Assembly (NCBI GenBank): GCA_002778455.1
Contig: PFCD01000005.1
Coordinates: forward strand, 27,295 to 91,294
Direction: 5' to 3'
DNA from: Candidatus Micrarchaeota archaeon CG10_big_fil_rev_8_21_14_0_10_45_29
Lineage (GTDB): Archaea; Micrarchaeota; Micrarchaeia; Anstonellales; Anstonellaceae
Length of the DNA: 64,000 nt
The translations under genes and the position numbers were made by a program. Below are positions 26,031-36,900 of this stretch, piece by piece. Every line of letters starts with the position of its first letter. The first letter of the stretch is position 1. Under the pieces are notes generated by a model that made no database searches, was not told the origin of the DNA, and saw nothing but the letters and a program-made list of their open reading frames with translations.

Positions 26031-27065
26031 TTATATGAGCTTTATAAGCCCCCGCCCCACCTCATTCAAATCCGCCCCAAAGAGGGCGCCTGTCTGGCGT
26101 ATGAAAGTAAATGTAATAATAAGCGAGACCATCGGCAAAAACAGCGCCTGCATATAAAAGAGGGGCAAAAAGTTTTTTGCCTTCTCTATAAATTCACTGA
26201 TTTCCCCAGAGCTTCCCTGCACGCTTGCAGAAGCTATTATCATATCCGCCGAATCAAAGCCCCCCTCATACCTCTCAACATCCAAAAGAGCCGGGGGGGC
26301 AAATGTTGTGCAAAAAGAGCTTCCCGGAGGCTGAAGCGTCATCAGCATTGCAATTGTAATCGGATATACTGCAAAAAACCCGAATCCCATTGCAAGCAGC
26401 ATTCCGCCCGCGCCTCTTGTAAATGGCAGTATTCTTAGCACAAGCCCAAGCTGTATAAGCACCGGCCCGACATACTTTATCAAAGAGAGAAAATTTATCT
26501 GCAGCCAGTGAAGAAGCAGCAGGAAATTTATATGCCCTGCCAAATATTCCAAAAAGCTTGAATAAACCGTGCTATACCATCCGCCAACCATCTCCACTCC
26601 CAGCGTTTCGGTCTTTAGCGCCCCGATAAACTTATAGAAAAAGTTTATGGCATACGCCACCCTGTAAATTATTATCTCACAGTCAATCATCGTCTCCTTC
26701 AAAAACACCTGCGCAAAAACAAATGGGTCAAAGCGCGCCCCCGCGCTATGCCCTGCGGCAAACGCGGGATAAGCCAAATACATCTCAGATGCCACATCCA
26801 CCATCGTATTCCATGCCAAATTCATAAGAAGCACAAGCGCCCAAACAAGCAGAAACGTCACTATTACCTGCATGTATTCCCCTCTTGCCCATGCGCGCAA
26901 AGAAGGAATGTTAAATGAAATTCCTGCCATATGCACAAGCACGACAATAAATAGCGCGGCAAGCCCCAGCACAGGTATGTTATTGCTCCACGCAACCCAG
27001 CTTTGGCTGTTCATAATCTGCTGCAAGAAAGCATCGTTTGCAACCACACTAGCCGTTGAATACAT
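26031..27065 (-). CDS. Polytopic membrane protein, paralog 6 of the six-gene membrane operon
   Basis: About 344 residues with roughly six transmembrane helices. Near the N-terminus: YMAG-like HMAGISFNIPSLRAWARGEYMQ between two helices. In the middle: LGLVLRILPFTRGAGGMLLAMGFGFFAVYP. The end is FIRQTGALFGADLNEVGRGLIKLI. These three segments recur in all six consecutive genes here. Between them lies an extracytoplasmic stretch with Cys (MIDCEIIIYR, SSFCTTFAPP). I prefer ATG 27065 over the TTG at 27071, as GGGGGG lies about 10 nt before it. Last of the six, followed by the PLD gene. Function unknown; a VirB6-like channel subunit is one idea. Confidence 0.82.
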   Translation of the reverse strand: MYSTASVVANDAFLQQIMNSQSWVAWSNNIPVLGLAALFIVVLVHMAGISFNIPSLRAWARGEYMQVIVTFLLVWALVLLMNLAWNTMVDVASEMYLAYPAFAAGHSAGARFDPFVFAQVFLKETMIDCEIIIYRVAYAINFFYKFIGALKTETLGVEMVGGWYSTVYSSFLEYLAGHINFLLLLHWLQINFLSLIKYVGPVLIQLGLVLRILPFTRGAGGMLLAMGFGFFAVYPITIAMLMTLQPPGSSFCTTFAPPALLDVERYEGGFDSADMIIASASVQGSSGEISEFIEKAKNFLPLFYMQALFLPMVSLIITFTFIRQTGALFGADLNEVGRGLIKLI

Positions 27066-27118
27066 TAGCAAATTCCCCCCGCATTTTCCTCATCATTATT
27101 TATTATAAGCATACCCAC

Positions 27119-28354
27119 TCAAACCATCCTCGTCAAATTCGTCAAATCCATCTGCGTTCCCAGCGCGTGCGTAAGCTCTCTTGCAATCTCAATATATACT
27201 ATAAAATTAATTATAGGCAAAAGCACTCCCGCAATCATATACATCATAACCGCCTGATAAGGCCAAATAACAACCGCGCCAAGCCTGTCTATGCCGCCTG
27301 ATGCAAAATTTGTAAGCGGGTTTTCCCCGGGCTTGCTTTCAGTGAAATATTTTGCCACTTTTGCAGGGTCTGTATCAGCACTCTGTTGCAGCTGCCCGTC
27401 CGCACCTGCCTTCGGATCATAAAGCTTCCCAAACCCCTCACTTATGTTTGTAGCAGTTGCGGAAGGATATATTGTCTGCCCCTCAATCTGCGCCGCAGTT
27501 TGCGAATTGCTATCTATTAAATTAATCTGCTGCCCCCCCACCTGCCGGGTTATCCCCTCAAGCGAGGAATAAACTATCGCATCATTTAGCATGAGGGTTA
27601 TGGGAAAGAAAAACATCGAGGCTATCGCAAGCCCCATCACCGCGCCCCCGAATTCGCGGGTAGGCAGAAAAGTGCGCAAAAGAAGCCCAAGCGGCAAAAA
27701 GAAATATGGCATGGAAAGAAAAAAGAAATCCAGCACCCTCATCTGCACCAATATGCTCAAATAAGAGAGGGTAAAAGCGCTTATGGCAACCATAAAAATA
27801 TTCATAAGCTGCTGAAAGCCTGCCAGCGGCTCAAGCGCGTAGCCTATTCCCATCGGGCTTGAATTCCAAGTCACCTTAAATATGTATGAGAGCGCATAAT
27901 TTATGGCAATTAGCGCCTGGTATATATCATCTCCTCTGGTTTTGACTTTTTTCAAATACCCCTGCGCAACGCAATAAGGGCTCACTTCCGCCGTTCCGGC
28001 AGAGGCAACATTAGTGGCATCCATGCAGTTTTGCATTATTTCCTGCCCGTGCGCCCCTCCATAATAATCCGGCGCAAGAAAAGAGACGTCCCAGTGGCAC
28101 ATGCCCCACATCCAGCCCATCACAAACATCGCAAGAATTGCGGTCGCAACAATCTGGAAAAACTCAAAGCGCGCCCATGCCTGCAATTTGGGGATTCTTA
28201 GCGCGTTTGCGGCCATAAACACCGCAACCACTCCCAAAGACATTGCAAAAAGGGATATAAACACAAGATAAAACCAGTTTCCGCCCACTATGTTATTCAG
28301 GCTCCAGTCGCTAAGAGCCGAGTCCAGCGAAATGCAATAATTTGGTATGTCCAT
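27119..28354 (-). CDS. Polytopic membrane protein, paralog 5 of the six-gene membrane operon
   Basis: 411 residues. It carries the family segments FMAANALRIPKLQAWARFEFFQ, LPLGLLLRTFLPTREFGGAVMGLAIASMFFFP and the tail ELTHALGTQMDLTNLTRMV. Between helices there are two outside regions, one with several Cys (MCHWDVSF, MQNCMDATN, SPYCVAQGYLKK) and one of about 80 residues rich in Gln/Asn/Thr. An AGGGAT site precedes the ATG. It is separated from paralog 4 by 9 nt and from paralog 6 by 53 nt. It is one of the two clearest siblings together with paralog 6. Confidence 0.83.
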   Translation of the reverse strand: MDIPNYCISLDSALSDWSLNNIVGGNWFYLVFISLFAMSLGVVAVFMAANALRIPKLQAWARFEFFQIVATAILAMFVMGWMWGMCHWDVSFLAPDYYGGAHGQEIMQNCMDATNVASAGTAEVSPYCVAQGYLKKVKTRGDDIYQALIAINYALSYIFKVTWNSSPMGIGYALEPLAGFQQLMNIFMVAISAFTLSYLSILVQMRVLDFFFLSMPYFFLPLGLLLRTFLPTREFGGAVMGLAIASMFFFPITLMLNDAIVYSSLEGITRQVGGQQINLIDSNSQTAAQIEGQTIYPSATATNISEGFGKLYDPKAGADGQLQQSADTDPAKVAKYFTESKPGENPLTNFASGGIDRLGAVVIWPYQAVMMYMIAGVLLPIINFIVYIEIARELTHALGTQMDLTNLTRMV

Positions 28355-28363
28355 TTTTTATCC

Positions 28364-29632
28364 CTAAAATATTTTCTCAAAGGCGCTAAGGTCAATCTCG
28401 GTGCCAAGGAATTTCGTAATCTCCTTTATTGCCGTCAGCGTAATAAATATGTTGAAAAGCGGCATTATTACAGACACTATAAGCGTGTAAAATAAAGTGG
28501 CTTTTAGCAATGAGAGGAAAAACACTATTATAAACACAAAAATAAACGTGGAAGGAATAGAGCCTGTAAGAAATGTAAGCCCGCCCAATAATAGCAGGCT
28601 TCCAACTCCTGAATTATTGATGCTTTTCTCAATAAAATTAAGGCTCTCAACCCCTATGAGCCTGAAAAAGCATTTTATGCTCTCCCCCTGCCCGGCGGTG
28701 GAATCTGTGCATGAGCGCATATCTGTAAATTCCGAGCCCAAATTGTTTGCATACACCCCTCCTCCTGCGAAAGTGGCCTCAAGGTAATTCTCAAAAGCAA
28801 TCGCATTCAAATTAAGCACAAACGGGTAAACAAAGTAAAACCCAATCGCTATTGCTATGAGCACATTGCCAAGCCTTGCATAGCCAAACGCCTTCATCAA
28901 AAGCCCTGGGGGCATAAGGGTTGCCATAAGCCGCTGCTGCACAAACAAAAGTATCCACAATTGCGCAAACCATGTGCCCACCGACACCGCCAGCATGGAT
29001 AGCATTATTCCAAGCGAGTCAAATACGGGGCGAAACGCGGGCGCAAGAGAAAACGAAATTCCGATAACTCCGGCAGGCCTAAAATACGGTGTAATATTCC
29101 CTACAGTGGACAATATTGCAGTCAGCGTAGTCATGCTCAAAAATTCATAAATAATAGTGTTTCTCACGGTTTCTGCAAAATTTATCGCGTTTGTTATCTG
29201 CAAAAACCCTATTCCCATAAAGCTTGATGGCGCATTCTCAATTAACACAAAAGCCGCGGCAGAAATCGCAAGTATTATAGCCGACTGCCCCGCTCCGTTC
29301 ATAAGCCCCCTTCCCCACGTGCTTATCCTTGGCCCAAAAAGCCCTGCAAACATTTCCGAGAGCCCGCCCAGCAGAAAGACGATAAAAAGCGCGATAAATG
29401 AGAGCACCACCCATCCATAATCCGGAGCCCTCACATCCCCGGCATCAATTCCCGGAGTAGGCGCCCAGAAATCCTTGAAAAGCAAATCAGGCACAAGCCA
29501 GCCCATAATTCCCTCATCGGCTGCGGCATGCACAGGGGGCGCAAGAAACATCGGCACAATTAAAACAGCCAAAACAATAACCGCTGAGGCAACCGCCCCC
29601 GCCCTATTAATATGCAATTTATTTTCTTTCAT
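28364..29632 (-). CDS. Polytopic membrane protein, paralog 4 of the six-gene membrane operon
   Basis: 422 residues, about eight hydrophobic segments, with an N-terminal signal-like helix (AVASAVIVLAVLIVPMFLAPPVHAA) that may be cleaved. Family motifs are weaker here: FGPRISTWGRGLMNGAGQ, PPGLLMKAFGYARLGNVLIAIAIGFYFVYPFVLNLN and the tail EITKFLGTEIDLSAFEKIF. The outside loop has a Cys pair region (FTDMRSCTDS...IKCFFRLIG). The start codon directly abuts the stop of paralog 3 and uses AGGTTGAT inside that gene as its ribosome site, so translation is coupled. Confidence 0.83.
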   Translation of the reverse strand: MKENKLHINRAGAVASAVIVLAVLIVPMFLAPPVHAAADEGIMGWLVPDLLFKDFWAPTPGIDAGDVRAPDYGWVVLSFIALFIVFLLGGLSEMFAGLFGPRISTWGRGLMNGAGQSAIILAISAAAFVLIENAPSSFMGIGFLQITNAINFAETVRNTIIYEFLSMTTLTAILSTVGNITPYFRPAGVIGISFSLAPAFRPVFDSLGIMLSMLAVSVGTWFAQLWILLFVQQRLMATLMPPGLLMKAFGYARLGNVLIAIAIGFYFVYPFVLNLNAIAFENYLEATFAGGGVYANNLGSEFTDMRSCTDSTAGQGESIKCFFRLIGVESLNFIEKSINNSGVGSLLLLGGLTFLTGSIPSTFIFVFIIVFFLSLLKATLFYTLIVSVIMPLFNIFITLTAIKEITKFLGTEIDLSAFEKIF

Positions 29633-31213
29633 CTATATCAACCTGCTAAGCCCTGCAATCTCAATATCTCCCCCAAGCGTTGGCGAGAGAACCTTTATTG
29701 AAGATAATGTAACCATCAACGAAATAAAGGGCGCAAGAAGGCTGAACATAAAAAGCTTAGACATATTATCTATTGTCCCGTTTTTTCCAAGCAGCTCGTC
29801 CGTTGCAAATGCGCGCGATATTCCTCCCCTATAAGCCTCAATAAGCCTGTTATACCATGCATCCCTCTGCTTTGAGAGGATTGCGGCAGATTCCTCATCT
29901 GTCCCTGTTTTCTCAAAGCACACGCCTGCGATAACCTGCGCTTCCCTCGCAATTCTCTCTTCCCCGTTTGCGCTGCTTGCCAAATACTTCCTAAACTCAT
30001 TCCCGAACGCCCCGTAATAATCATCAACGCAAACACAGTTGTTTGTGTCGCACACCTTTCCTACAGAACATGAGAAAGAGCCATTATGCGCGCTCATGCT
30101 ATTTGCAACAACAGGCGCATCCGCATTTTCATTGCATTGCTCCCACGGCTCAATTTTCCCGTTCGCGCAATAATCAATCATCTTTTGCCCGTCATAGCCC
30201 TGCCCCCAGCCGCTTATTGTTTTTCCAATCCCTGAAATATTCACCGGCCGCACCACTGCAGGCGTCACGCCCTCAAAATTCACATCTGTTTGCATAATGG
30301 ACAGCCCTATTTGCGTTGCATCTGCCCCAACCCACGGGCCTGTGAAAGAGAAAAGCACCGATGCCCAAAACACATACATCATCGGAAACACCAAATAAAA
30401 GCAAATGCCAATCGCTATTAAAAGCCCGCCCAGCTTTCGCGTGAAATAAAACATCCTAAAGAAAATTCCGGCGCACAAAAAGAACGGGAAAAACGCAAGA
30501 TGCCAAAAATCAATCAAAAATTGCTGCGCCCGTATCACAAGCAAATTTTTCATAAGCAAATCAAATGCAAAGCTTAGCGTTTCCACAACAGGCGTAAGCC
30601 CCGCAAACGGGGACACCGAGAGCGCCCCGCCCGGCGCAGGAGTGCCTTTGAACCCAAGCCCCATGCTTGAGAGCACATACAAGAAAGACTCATACCTTAC
30701 AATAGATGTTGCCTGCCCCTGCGTCGCCTTTGCAAGTATTTGCAGATAATCCTCGGCAATTCTTATGTGGCAGGGCCTATCCACTCCCGGCACATTGCAG
30801 CTTAAATCAACCCACGCGCCCCATGCCTGCCCTTCATTTCCCGCAAAAGTAATTGCAGGCAAAGTTGCGCTAAGCATTTGCACCTGCGATATCAAAATCG
30901 CGACACACACGAAAATAATTGCAGAATACGCAATCTGCAAAAGCTCTGCCTTTACCCAAACCTTAATTTTGTCATCTGTTGCAAAGCTTGCATACAGCCA
31001 GGCAAGCACATAAATTCCTATCCCTATCCCGAATGCTGAGAGCATGGGCGCCTGCCATGCGCCCCACCACTCGCTAAATTTACTCATTATCCCCCCATAA
31101 TCCGAAGCTCCCGCGCTTCCAACGCACCCTGAGAGGAAAATAAATGGCAATATTAGCACTAATGCAAATGCGCGCAACGCAAAACCTTTTTCCTGTTTAT
31201 TTTCCACCGTCAT
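29633..31213 (-). CDS. Polytopic membrane protein, paralog 3, with Cys-rich outside loop
   Basis: The longest of the six (526). It has a lipoprotein-like N-terminus (VLILPFIFLSGCVGSAG), then family motifs ATDDKIKVWVKAELLQ, CAGIFFRMFYFTRKLGGLLIAIGICFYLVFP and the tail SPTLGGDIEIAGLSRLI. A large extracytoplasmic insert of about 190 residues holds CANGKIEPWEQCNEN...CSVGKVCDTNNCVC, which follows the spacing of eukaryote- and myxobacteria-like Cys-rich repeats (CGNGxxExxEQC). The probable disulfides fit with the DsbA and DipZ genes in this window. It is 6 nt from paralog 2. Confidence 0.84.
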   Translation of the reverse strand: MTVENKQEKGFALRAFALVLILPFIFLSGCVGSAGASDYGGIMSKFSEWWGAWQAPMLSAFGIGIGIYVLAWLYASFATDDKIKVWVKAELLQIAYSAIIFVCVAILISQVQMLSATLPAITFAGNEGQAWGAWVDLSCNVPGVDRPCHIRIAEDYLQILAKATQGQATSIVRYESFLYVLSSMGLGFKGTPAPGGALSVSPFAGLTPVVETLSFAFDLLMKNLLVIRAQQFLIDFWHLAFFPFFLCAGIFFRMFYFTRKLGGLLIAIGICFYLVFPMMYVFWASVLFSFTGPWVGADATQIGLSIMQTDVNFEGVTPAVVRPVNISGIGKTISGWGQGYDGQKMIDYCANGKIEPWEQCNENADAPVVANSMSAHNGSFSCSVGKVCDTNNCVCVDDYYGAFGNEFRKYLASSANGEERIAREAQVIAGVCFEKTGTDEESAAILSKQRDAWYNRLIEAYRGGISRAFATDELLGKNGTIDNMSKLFMFSLLAPFISLMVTLSSIKVLSPTLGGDIEIAGLSRLI

Positions 31214-31219
31214 ATTAAC

Positions 31220-32293
31220 CTATTCCAATTTATTTGAGAAAAACTTTGTTCCGGCTTTTACAAACGTCACCACAAGCACCATGTTAAGCGCCGGCAAAAA
31301 TACCGACTGCATCACAATATATGAAAGATGCTTTGTAAACCCTCCCGCGCCTATGAAATCCTCTTTTAATTTGGGAAGAAGCTGCAATGATATGCTATCA
31401 TACACCGCCCCCGCCCCGAAAACATAATCTGCCCTGTCCCAATTTTCTTTTCCGCTGCACATGGGATACCCGAAATCATCCTGATACATCTTATACATCA
31501 CCTGCGCGTTTATCATATATGAGAAAGGCAAAATAAAATAAAACGCAAACGCAGTTGCAATCAAAAATCCCCCGGCATCGCGCGTGGGCGCAAACACCCT
31601 CATCAAAATTCCGGCAGGCAGCACAAGTGCAAGCGCAGTTGCATGCACTATCTCAAGCCCCACCTGCTGTGCAAAAAGGCTTGCGGTAAAGGGGGTAATA
31701 AACATAAGTATCAAATCAATCGAGCGCTCAATAACATCAAAACCCGGAAACGCTGGAAACGAGAAGCCCCAGCCGTATGTGGCTGCATAAAACCTTGCCT
31801 TCATCCCTGCAAGGTATTGCGCCCCCATTTTCATTCCCTCAAGCTTTAGCGTAGTGGCGCTTGAGACGCAAATCATCCTGTTAAGGTAATTGTGGGTAAC
31901 ATCAAACGCCCCCATCCCCCCGACGCCGGTAGTTTTTTGCACATAGTCGCCCACAACAGCATCTGCCGCAACCGCGCCAGCAAACAAAAGAAGCCCTATA
32001 AGCACGCTGATTATTCCCTGAAAAATTTCCGTCTTTGCAAACGCCTCCCATTCCGGGTTTTTTAGCGCCTGGGACGCCATATACACAAGCGAGGCGGCAA
32101 AAGCCATCATCGCAAGCCCAAGCGTAATAATGTTTATTATCGGCGTATATTCGCTAATCGCAAATATATTTCCTCCCGCAATGGGCGCAATGCCCGCATC
32201 CTGCGCAAACAAAAAGCCGCAAAGCGCCAAGGCTGGCAAAACAAGCGCAAAGCACAACAATGCAAATTTTTTATTTTCCATTTCTTCTGCCAT
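31220..32293 (-). CDS. Polytopic membrane protein, paralog 2 of the six-gene membrane operon
   Basis: 357 residues. It opens with a hydrophobic signal-like segment (ALLCFALVLPALALCGFLF), then YMASQALKNPEWEAFAKTEIFQ, LPAGILMRVFAPTRDAGGFLIATAFAFYFILPFSYMIN, and a shortened tail ending FVKAGTKFFSNKLE, without the GLSRLI end seen in its siblings. Outside loops carry a few Cys (NRMICVSSAT, YPMCSGKEN). It starts 31 nt after the stop of paralog 1. Six or seven helices are likely. Confidence 0.83.
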   Translation of the reverse strand: MAEEMENKKFALLCFALVLPALALCGFLFAQDAGIAPIAGGNIFAISEYTPIINIITLGLAMMAFAASLVYMASQALKNPEWEAFAKTEIFQGIISVLIGLLLFAGAVAADAVVGDYVQKTTGVGGMGAFDVTHNYLNRMICVSSATTLKLEGMKMGAQYLAGMKARFYAATYGWGFSFPAFPGFDVIERSIDLILMFITPFTASLFAQQVGLEIVHATALALVLPAGILMRVFAPTRDAGGFLIATAFAFYFILPFSYMINAQVMYKMYQDDFGYPMCSGKENWDRADYVFGAGAVYDSISLQLLPKLKEDFIGAGGFTKHLSYIVMQSVFLPALNMVLVVTFVKAGTKFFSNKLE

Positions 32294-32324
32294 TTTTTAT
32301 TTTTTCATACTTTTTCCCGCCGCA

Positions 32325-33791
32325 TCATATCAATTTGCTCATTCCAAACACCCTCGGCTCCCCGCCTATTGCCAAACTGATGTCTTTGAACATTGTAATA
32401 GAAATAACTATTGAATTTGCCAAAAACAGCAAATTAAGCACAAACCAGCTCATGCTTGCGGTAAACTCATCAACCATCGCCTCAAAAAAATACTCTGTAG
32501 GCAAAATAGGGCCGGTAATCCCTTCAAAATTAATCATATATTTTGCAACAATAGGCACGTTTTTCCCAAATGCATCCGCAAGCGCATTTCCCTGGCTTGC
32601 AGGAAGCTGCACATCAACGCTATACTTTGAATTCGGGTCGCTCCCGTCCCATGCCCCCAGCACAACCCCTGTTGTCTCTTTTGTTTCCTGCTCAAATTCA
32701 ATAAGCTGCCCCTTTACTCTCTCAACATATTCGCTCTGGCTCTCCCCCGCTCCCGGCTTGCAAATATCAAGCAGTGAATGGTAATTTGTCCAGTTTATCA
32801 GCTCATCCGCGCCAATGCTAAAGTAAATCTGCTCATTTATCCATATGCTCATAGGATACACAAAATACATCACAAGCGCTATTGCGATAAGGGTGGCGCC
32901 CGTCTTTCTCAAAAAAGGTATTGCCCTAAAGCCCACTCCAAGAGGCAAAAATACCGCCAACGCGCTAGTGTAGACAAATTGAAGCAGCACCTTTTGCGCA
33001 ACAATAGAGCCAACTCCCATTCCCACCAAATCCGTAATCATAATCATTGCCTCGGAAATCGGCGTCAGCCCCGCATTTGGCGCCATGTCAAGGGAAATTG
33101 AGCTGATAAGCGGCTCAGGCAAATAGGCGCTTACCCCGAAAGTGGAAAGCGTGCCAAGCATAAACTCAAGAGAGAAAAGCCCCACATAAATATTCATCAT
33201 ATGCCCAAGCATCACGCCAGAACTTCTCCCCGTGTCCTTGTCATCCCATTGAAGCTCATACAGGCTTGCCACATCCTCATCAGGCCCTGCTTCCATAAGA
33301 TTTTTCACATATTTGTCTTTCTCAAGCGGCATGCAGCCCAAGAACCAGTCAACATTTGCAAAAAGAAGGGTTTGAGGCCGCTCATTTATCGTATTCATCT
33401 TATACACTGTGGCACTGTCCTCGCAAATCATTATAGGCACATTAGGCTGGCTGTCCAAAAGCTTTGAGGTTGCAACGTTTTTTGCAAATTCCCCGTATGC
33501 CGCCAATCCTCCGGCTATTAGCACCACTATAATTATGGTGGCGGCAAGCTCATACAACTCCTGCTTTGCAAACGCCTTTATGGCAGGAATATTTGTCACT
33601 TCTCCAGCCATAAAAGAAAAGGCAACAAAAAGCACCCCTATCATAAGCCCTGCAAAAACCAGCGTAGCATCCTTTGCAAGCGAAAAAGAGGCGCTTGAGC
33701 CTGCGCTCGCGGACCAAACAGATGCAGTTATGGCAACAATCGCAACTAAAGCAATAAATGCCCTAAAATTTTGCCCCACCATCACATTCAC
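32325..33791 (-). CDS. Polytopic membrane protein, paralog 1 (first gene) of the six-gene membrane operon
   Basis: 488 residues. Family segments: FMAGEVTNIPAIKAFAKQELYELAAT, LPLGVGFRAIPFLRKTGATLIAIALVMYFVYPMSIWIN and the tail DISLAIGGEPRVFGMSKLI. Two outside loops contain Cys (MICEDSATV, LGCMPLE, LDICKPGAGE). The start is GTG 33791 or ATG 33782, both after AGAGGTTA. The probable operon promoter is ATAAATAAA near 33858 on the minus strand. The gene diverges from the 1,826-residue protein across 132 nt, which suggests joint regulation. Confidence 0.84.
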   Translation of the reverse strand: MNVMVGQNFRAFIALVAIVAITASVWSASAGSSASFSLAKDATLVFAGLMIGVLFVAFSFMAGEVTNIPAIKAFAKQELYELAATIIIVVLIAGGLAAYGEFAKNVATSKLLDSQPNVPIMICEDSATVYKMNTINERPQTLLFANVDWFLGCMPLEKDKYVKNLMEAGPDEDVASLYELQWDDKDTGRSSGVMLGHMMNIYVGLFSLEFMLGTLSTFGVSAYLPEPLISSISLDMAPNAGLTPISEAMIMITDLVGMGVGSIVAQKVLLQFVYTSALAVFLPLGVGFRAIPFLRKTGATLIAIALVMYFVYPMSIWINEQIYFSIGADELINWTNYHSLLDICKPGAGESQSEYVERVKGQLIEFEQETKETTGVVLGAWDGSDPNSKYSVDVQLPASQGNALADAFGKNVPIVAKYMINFEGITGPILPTEYFFEAMVDEFTASMSWFVLNLLFLANSIVISITMFKDISLAIGGEPRVFGMSKLI

Positions 33792-33923
33792 TTAACCTCT
33801 GTTTGCTTTTAAATCATTCCGAACCGCGGAAAGAGGGAGTTTTACCCCCTCTTTTATTTATGTTTCACCCTTATTTTTCATCACTTAAAATCATTTATAA
33901 ATACCCTGCCCCTAAATTCTAAC
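33792..33923. promoter_or_regulatory. Divergent promoter region between membrane operon and giant gene
   Basis: On the plus strand, TTTATAAAT (33894-33902) is 26 nt before the GTG of the giant gene. On the minus strand, ATAAATAAAAG (about 33853-33863) can serve the membrane operon. An 8-bp inverted repeat, AAAGAGGG (33830-33837) with CCCTCTTT (33847-33854), overlaps the expected minus-strand transcription start and may be an operator or a leader hairpin. Confidence 0.55.
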
Positions 33924-36900
33924 GTGAAAGCGCAAATACTTGCACTGGCATGCCTACTGATATTGCTATCTCCCCTCTACGCCCAAGCCGCGCAAGACAC
34001 AACATCCGCCGCCTCCCAAGCGCTCTCAACAAATTTTCTGGACGACCAATATTCCTCCAACATACAATTTGACCTCTCCAATTTTGCAATCGGGGGCGAT
34101 ATGGCAATAAACGCAACCTATAAGGAAATAAGCTTATACAATACCGGAGGAATAATAGACAACAAGCAAAGCATCACCACTATAAAAATAGCAAAAAAAG
34201 CATTGGTAAGCTTTTACATAGACAACGAAACAATCCCCATAACCGACTCAACAGGAAAGCCGATTTGCCAAAACCTTCTCACAGACAAGAATGGGCGCGC
34301 CTCATGCAATATCGCCTATGCCAAAAACCCCTCCGGCGCAGGCGCGCTTGCAATCCAAAGCTGGCCGCATCCGCGCCCGATTTTAATAGCAAAGCTTCAC
34401 TCCTCGCTTGAAAACCAGAAAATAAAGCCATCTATGGCATCAATTCCCCTCTGGACAAAGGACTCCTACAACCCGGTAATATTTCGCGCATTCTCAAGCG
34501 CGATAAACGGGCAAAGCATTTTCCTCTGCATTCCCATCATCGTGGTATTCGGACTGCTTCTTGCCTCAATGCAATACCACGGGCACAACCCCCTATCGCT
34601 CTTTGACATCACCGTGCCGCGCATGCCAAACATAAAAAAAGTAAGAATGAAATCCCCCGCCGTGCCTGTGCACCTTGCAATGAAGGGGCGCCTCTCCGCC
34701 CGCCTCATGGGGCGCACCGAGAAAGGAATATCCTCGCAGATAACCTCGCTTTACAAAAAAAACAAAAAAGATTCGCGCAACATAAAAAAGGAAATAGACG
34801 CGCTTTTCCCAAGAAGAAAAATAGTAAGAAAAGCCGGCGCGTTCGGCAAGGAAGAGGCATATCAGGCAGCGCTCGCCCGCCTCAAAAAACTAATAGATGA
34901 ATCCGGAGCATCCGAGAAGGACCGCAACCGCGCATATGCAAACGCCCGACGCCTTATGGAAGTGCGCGAGGTGCTGGCGCTCGATGACAAGGTAACCGGC
35001 GCGGCAAGAGGGGGGCAATACAAGCACCCAGGCAAAATAAACCCTGTAATAGATTACGCAGCAACCCGCCTTGCAAAGCCCTGGAAGCTTATACCATCAA
35101 TCGCAAAGCAGGAATGGGCAGACAACCTGCCCGGGCTTCCCTATGTTGAGCGCGCGGGGATTGTTGCGCAAGGATGGCTTGCAGGGCGCGCGGGAAACTT
35201 AAGGATGCGCCGCTCGCTCTACAAATCTTTGGCAGCAGAATCCGCCCTGGCGCTCGGGCTTGCAAGCCGAGAGAGCAAATTCATAAAAGCAAATATTTTC
35301 GAGGAAAAAAAGCTTGGCGAAATTCCGAGAATAGTTGAGAAGATGCGCCAGGAATCCTACCAGCTTGCGCGCGCTCTCATGGATGAGCATCTGCGCACCC
35401 TAACATTAGGCATAGTGCTAAGGCAAAAAAACAAGGACGGCGCGCCCGAGCTTTTAATGGATAAAAAAAGCCTGGAATATGTAAAAAAGCTTGAGCAGCA
35501 AATTCGCGCAGAAATAGAGCGGAAAGTCGCTTCAGGGCAAATACTAAAGGAATTCGCAGAATATTATTTTAAAGAGAAAATGATGATTCAGCTTGCAGAT
35601 TATATAAAGAAAAACAACATCTCTTTGCAAGACGTAACCGGGCAAGCGCTTAGCAAGCAGGAGCTTCAGGATTTCCTTGTCTCTGCAAAGCTTTACGCGA
35701 CAAAAGTGCGCGAGCTTCTTGTAGAGGACGGCTTGAGCGCCGGGGGCGGGCGCTACCCCGACCTTACGTCCGAGCAGGCAAAAAGAATGGACCCAAACCA
35801 GGTTTACAGGCGCTACACAGAATTAATAGGAATACTCGACAATATCTCAAAAGACACTTTGGGGAAAGGAAGGCTCCCCCTTGTGATGCTTGGGCATGAT
35901 TTGGCAGAAATTTTCGGCAAAGCCGTGGATATGCGCCGCCTGCGCGGGGAAATCTCCGCAGACGATGCAACAAAAATGCAGCTTATTCGCGTATATATGG
36001 AAACCGAGCTTGTGAAAAAGCAACTCTATGACTATATAATATCCAACCGCTCGCTTGCAAGCATGGATAAGCCGCAGCTGGAACCCCTGCTTGGCAGCGG
36101 GCTTCTCAACTCCAAATGGCTCAAAGCGCTTGAGGATGCCACCAAAATGCAAAAAGTGCTTGAGCCGCTTAACTACACTTTGCGAGGCGAAGCCGCATCA
36201 AGAAATTTCCTAACCTCTTTTTATGCCCACGACACTCCGTATGCAGTAGAGCTTGAGAAAAACAAAATAAGGGTGTTGCGCGAGCTTTTCACCTACCAAT
36301 TTGACCGCGGGTTTGAAGACCTTTTCAAAAATTATGATTTGCAGGTAAGCAAAAATTTAATGACTTACCATTCAATGAAATCCCTTATCTCCCATTACAT
36401 GGACGGGGCGCAATGGAATGCAGAAAATTACAACGCATGGCTCAAAAAAGGCGCGACATACGGGGACATAAGAAAAGGGGTATGGATAATAGACGCCAAC
36501 CACAACATCCTGCCATTTGCATCAGGCTTCAAATTCGACGGGCAGGGGCGGGCGGCGGAGGCGTATGCAAAATTCAAAAACGGGCATCTTACATATGATC
36601 ACACCACCTTCGGCCTTATGGGCTCCGACTATGCACAGCGCCCAATAAACGCAACTTTAATGTTCAAAAACCCGCAAGGCAACTGGAAGGCAGGCACCTC
36701 CGCAGACGCGCAAACAGACAAAATATTAACTCAGCTAAAGCAATACCATTTTGCCCTCTCCTCCTCCACCTATGGCGGAAAGCTTCTTTTCTCAGGCTAT
36801 TCTTCTGACGGGAAAACCCCTGCAGGCATTCAGGAGGCAGGGCTCTCAAGAAAAGACATCATGAAAAACATAGAAACTTTGCAAAAATCCTTAGGAGAGA

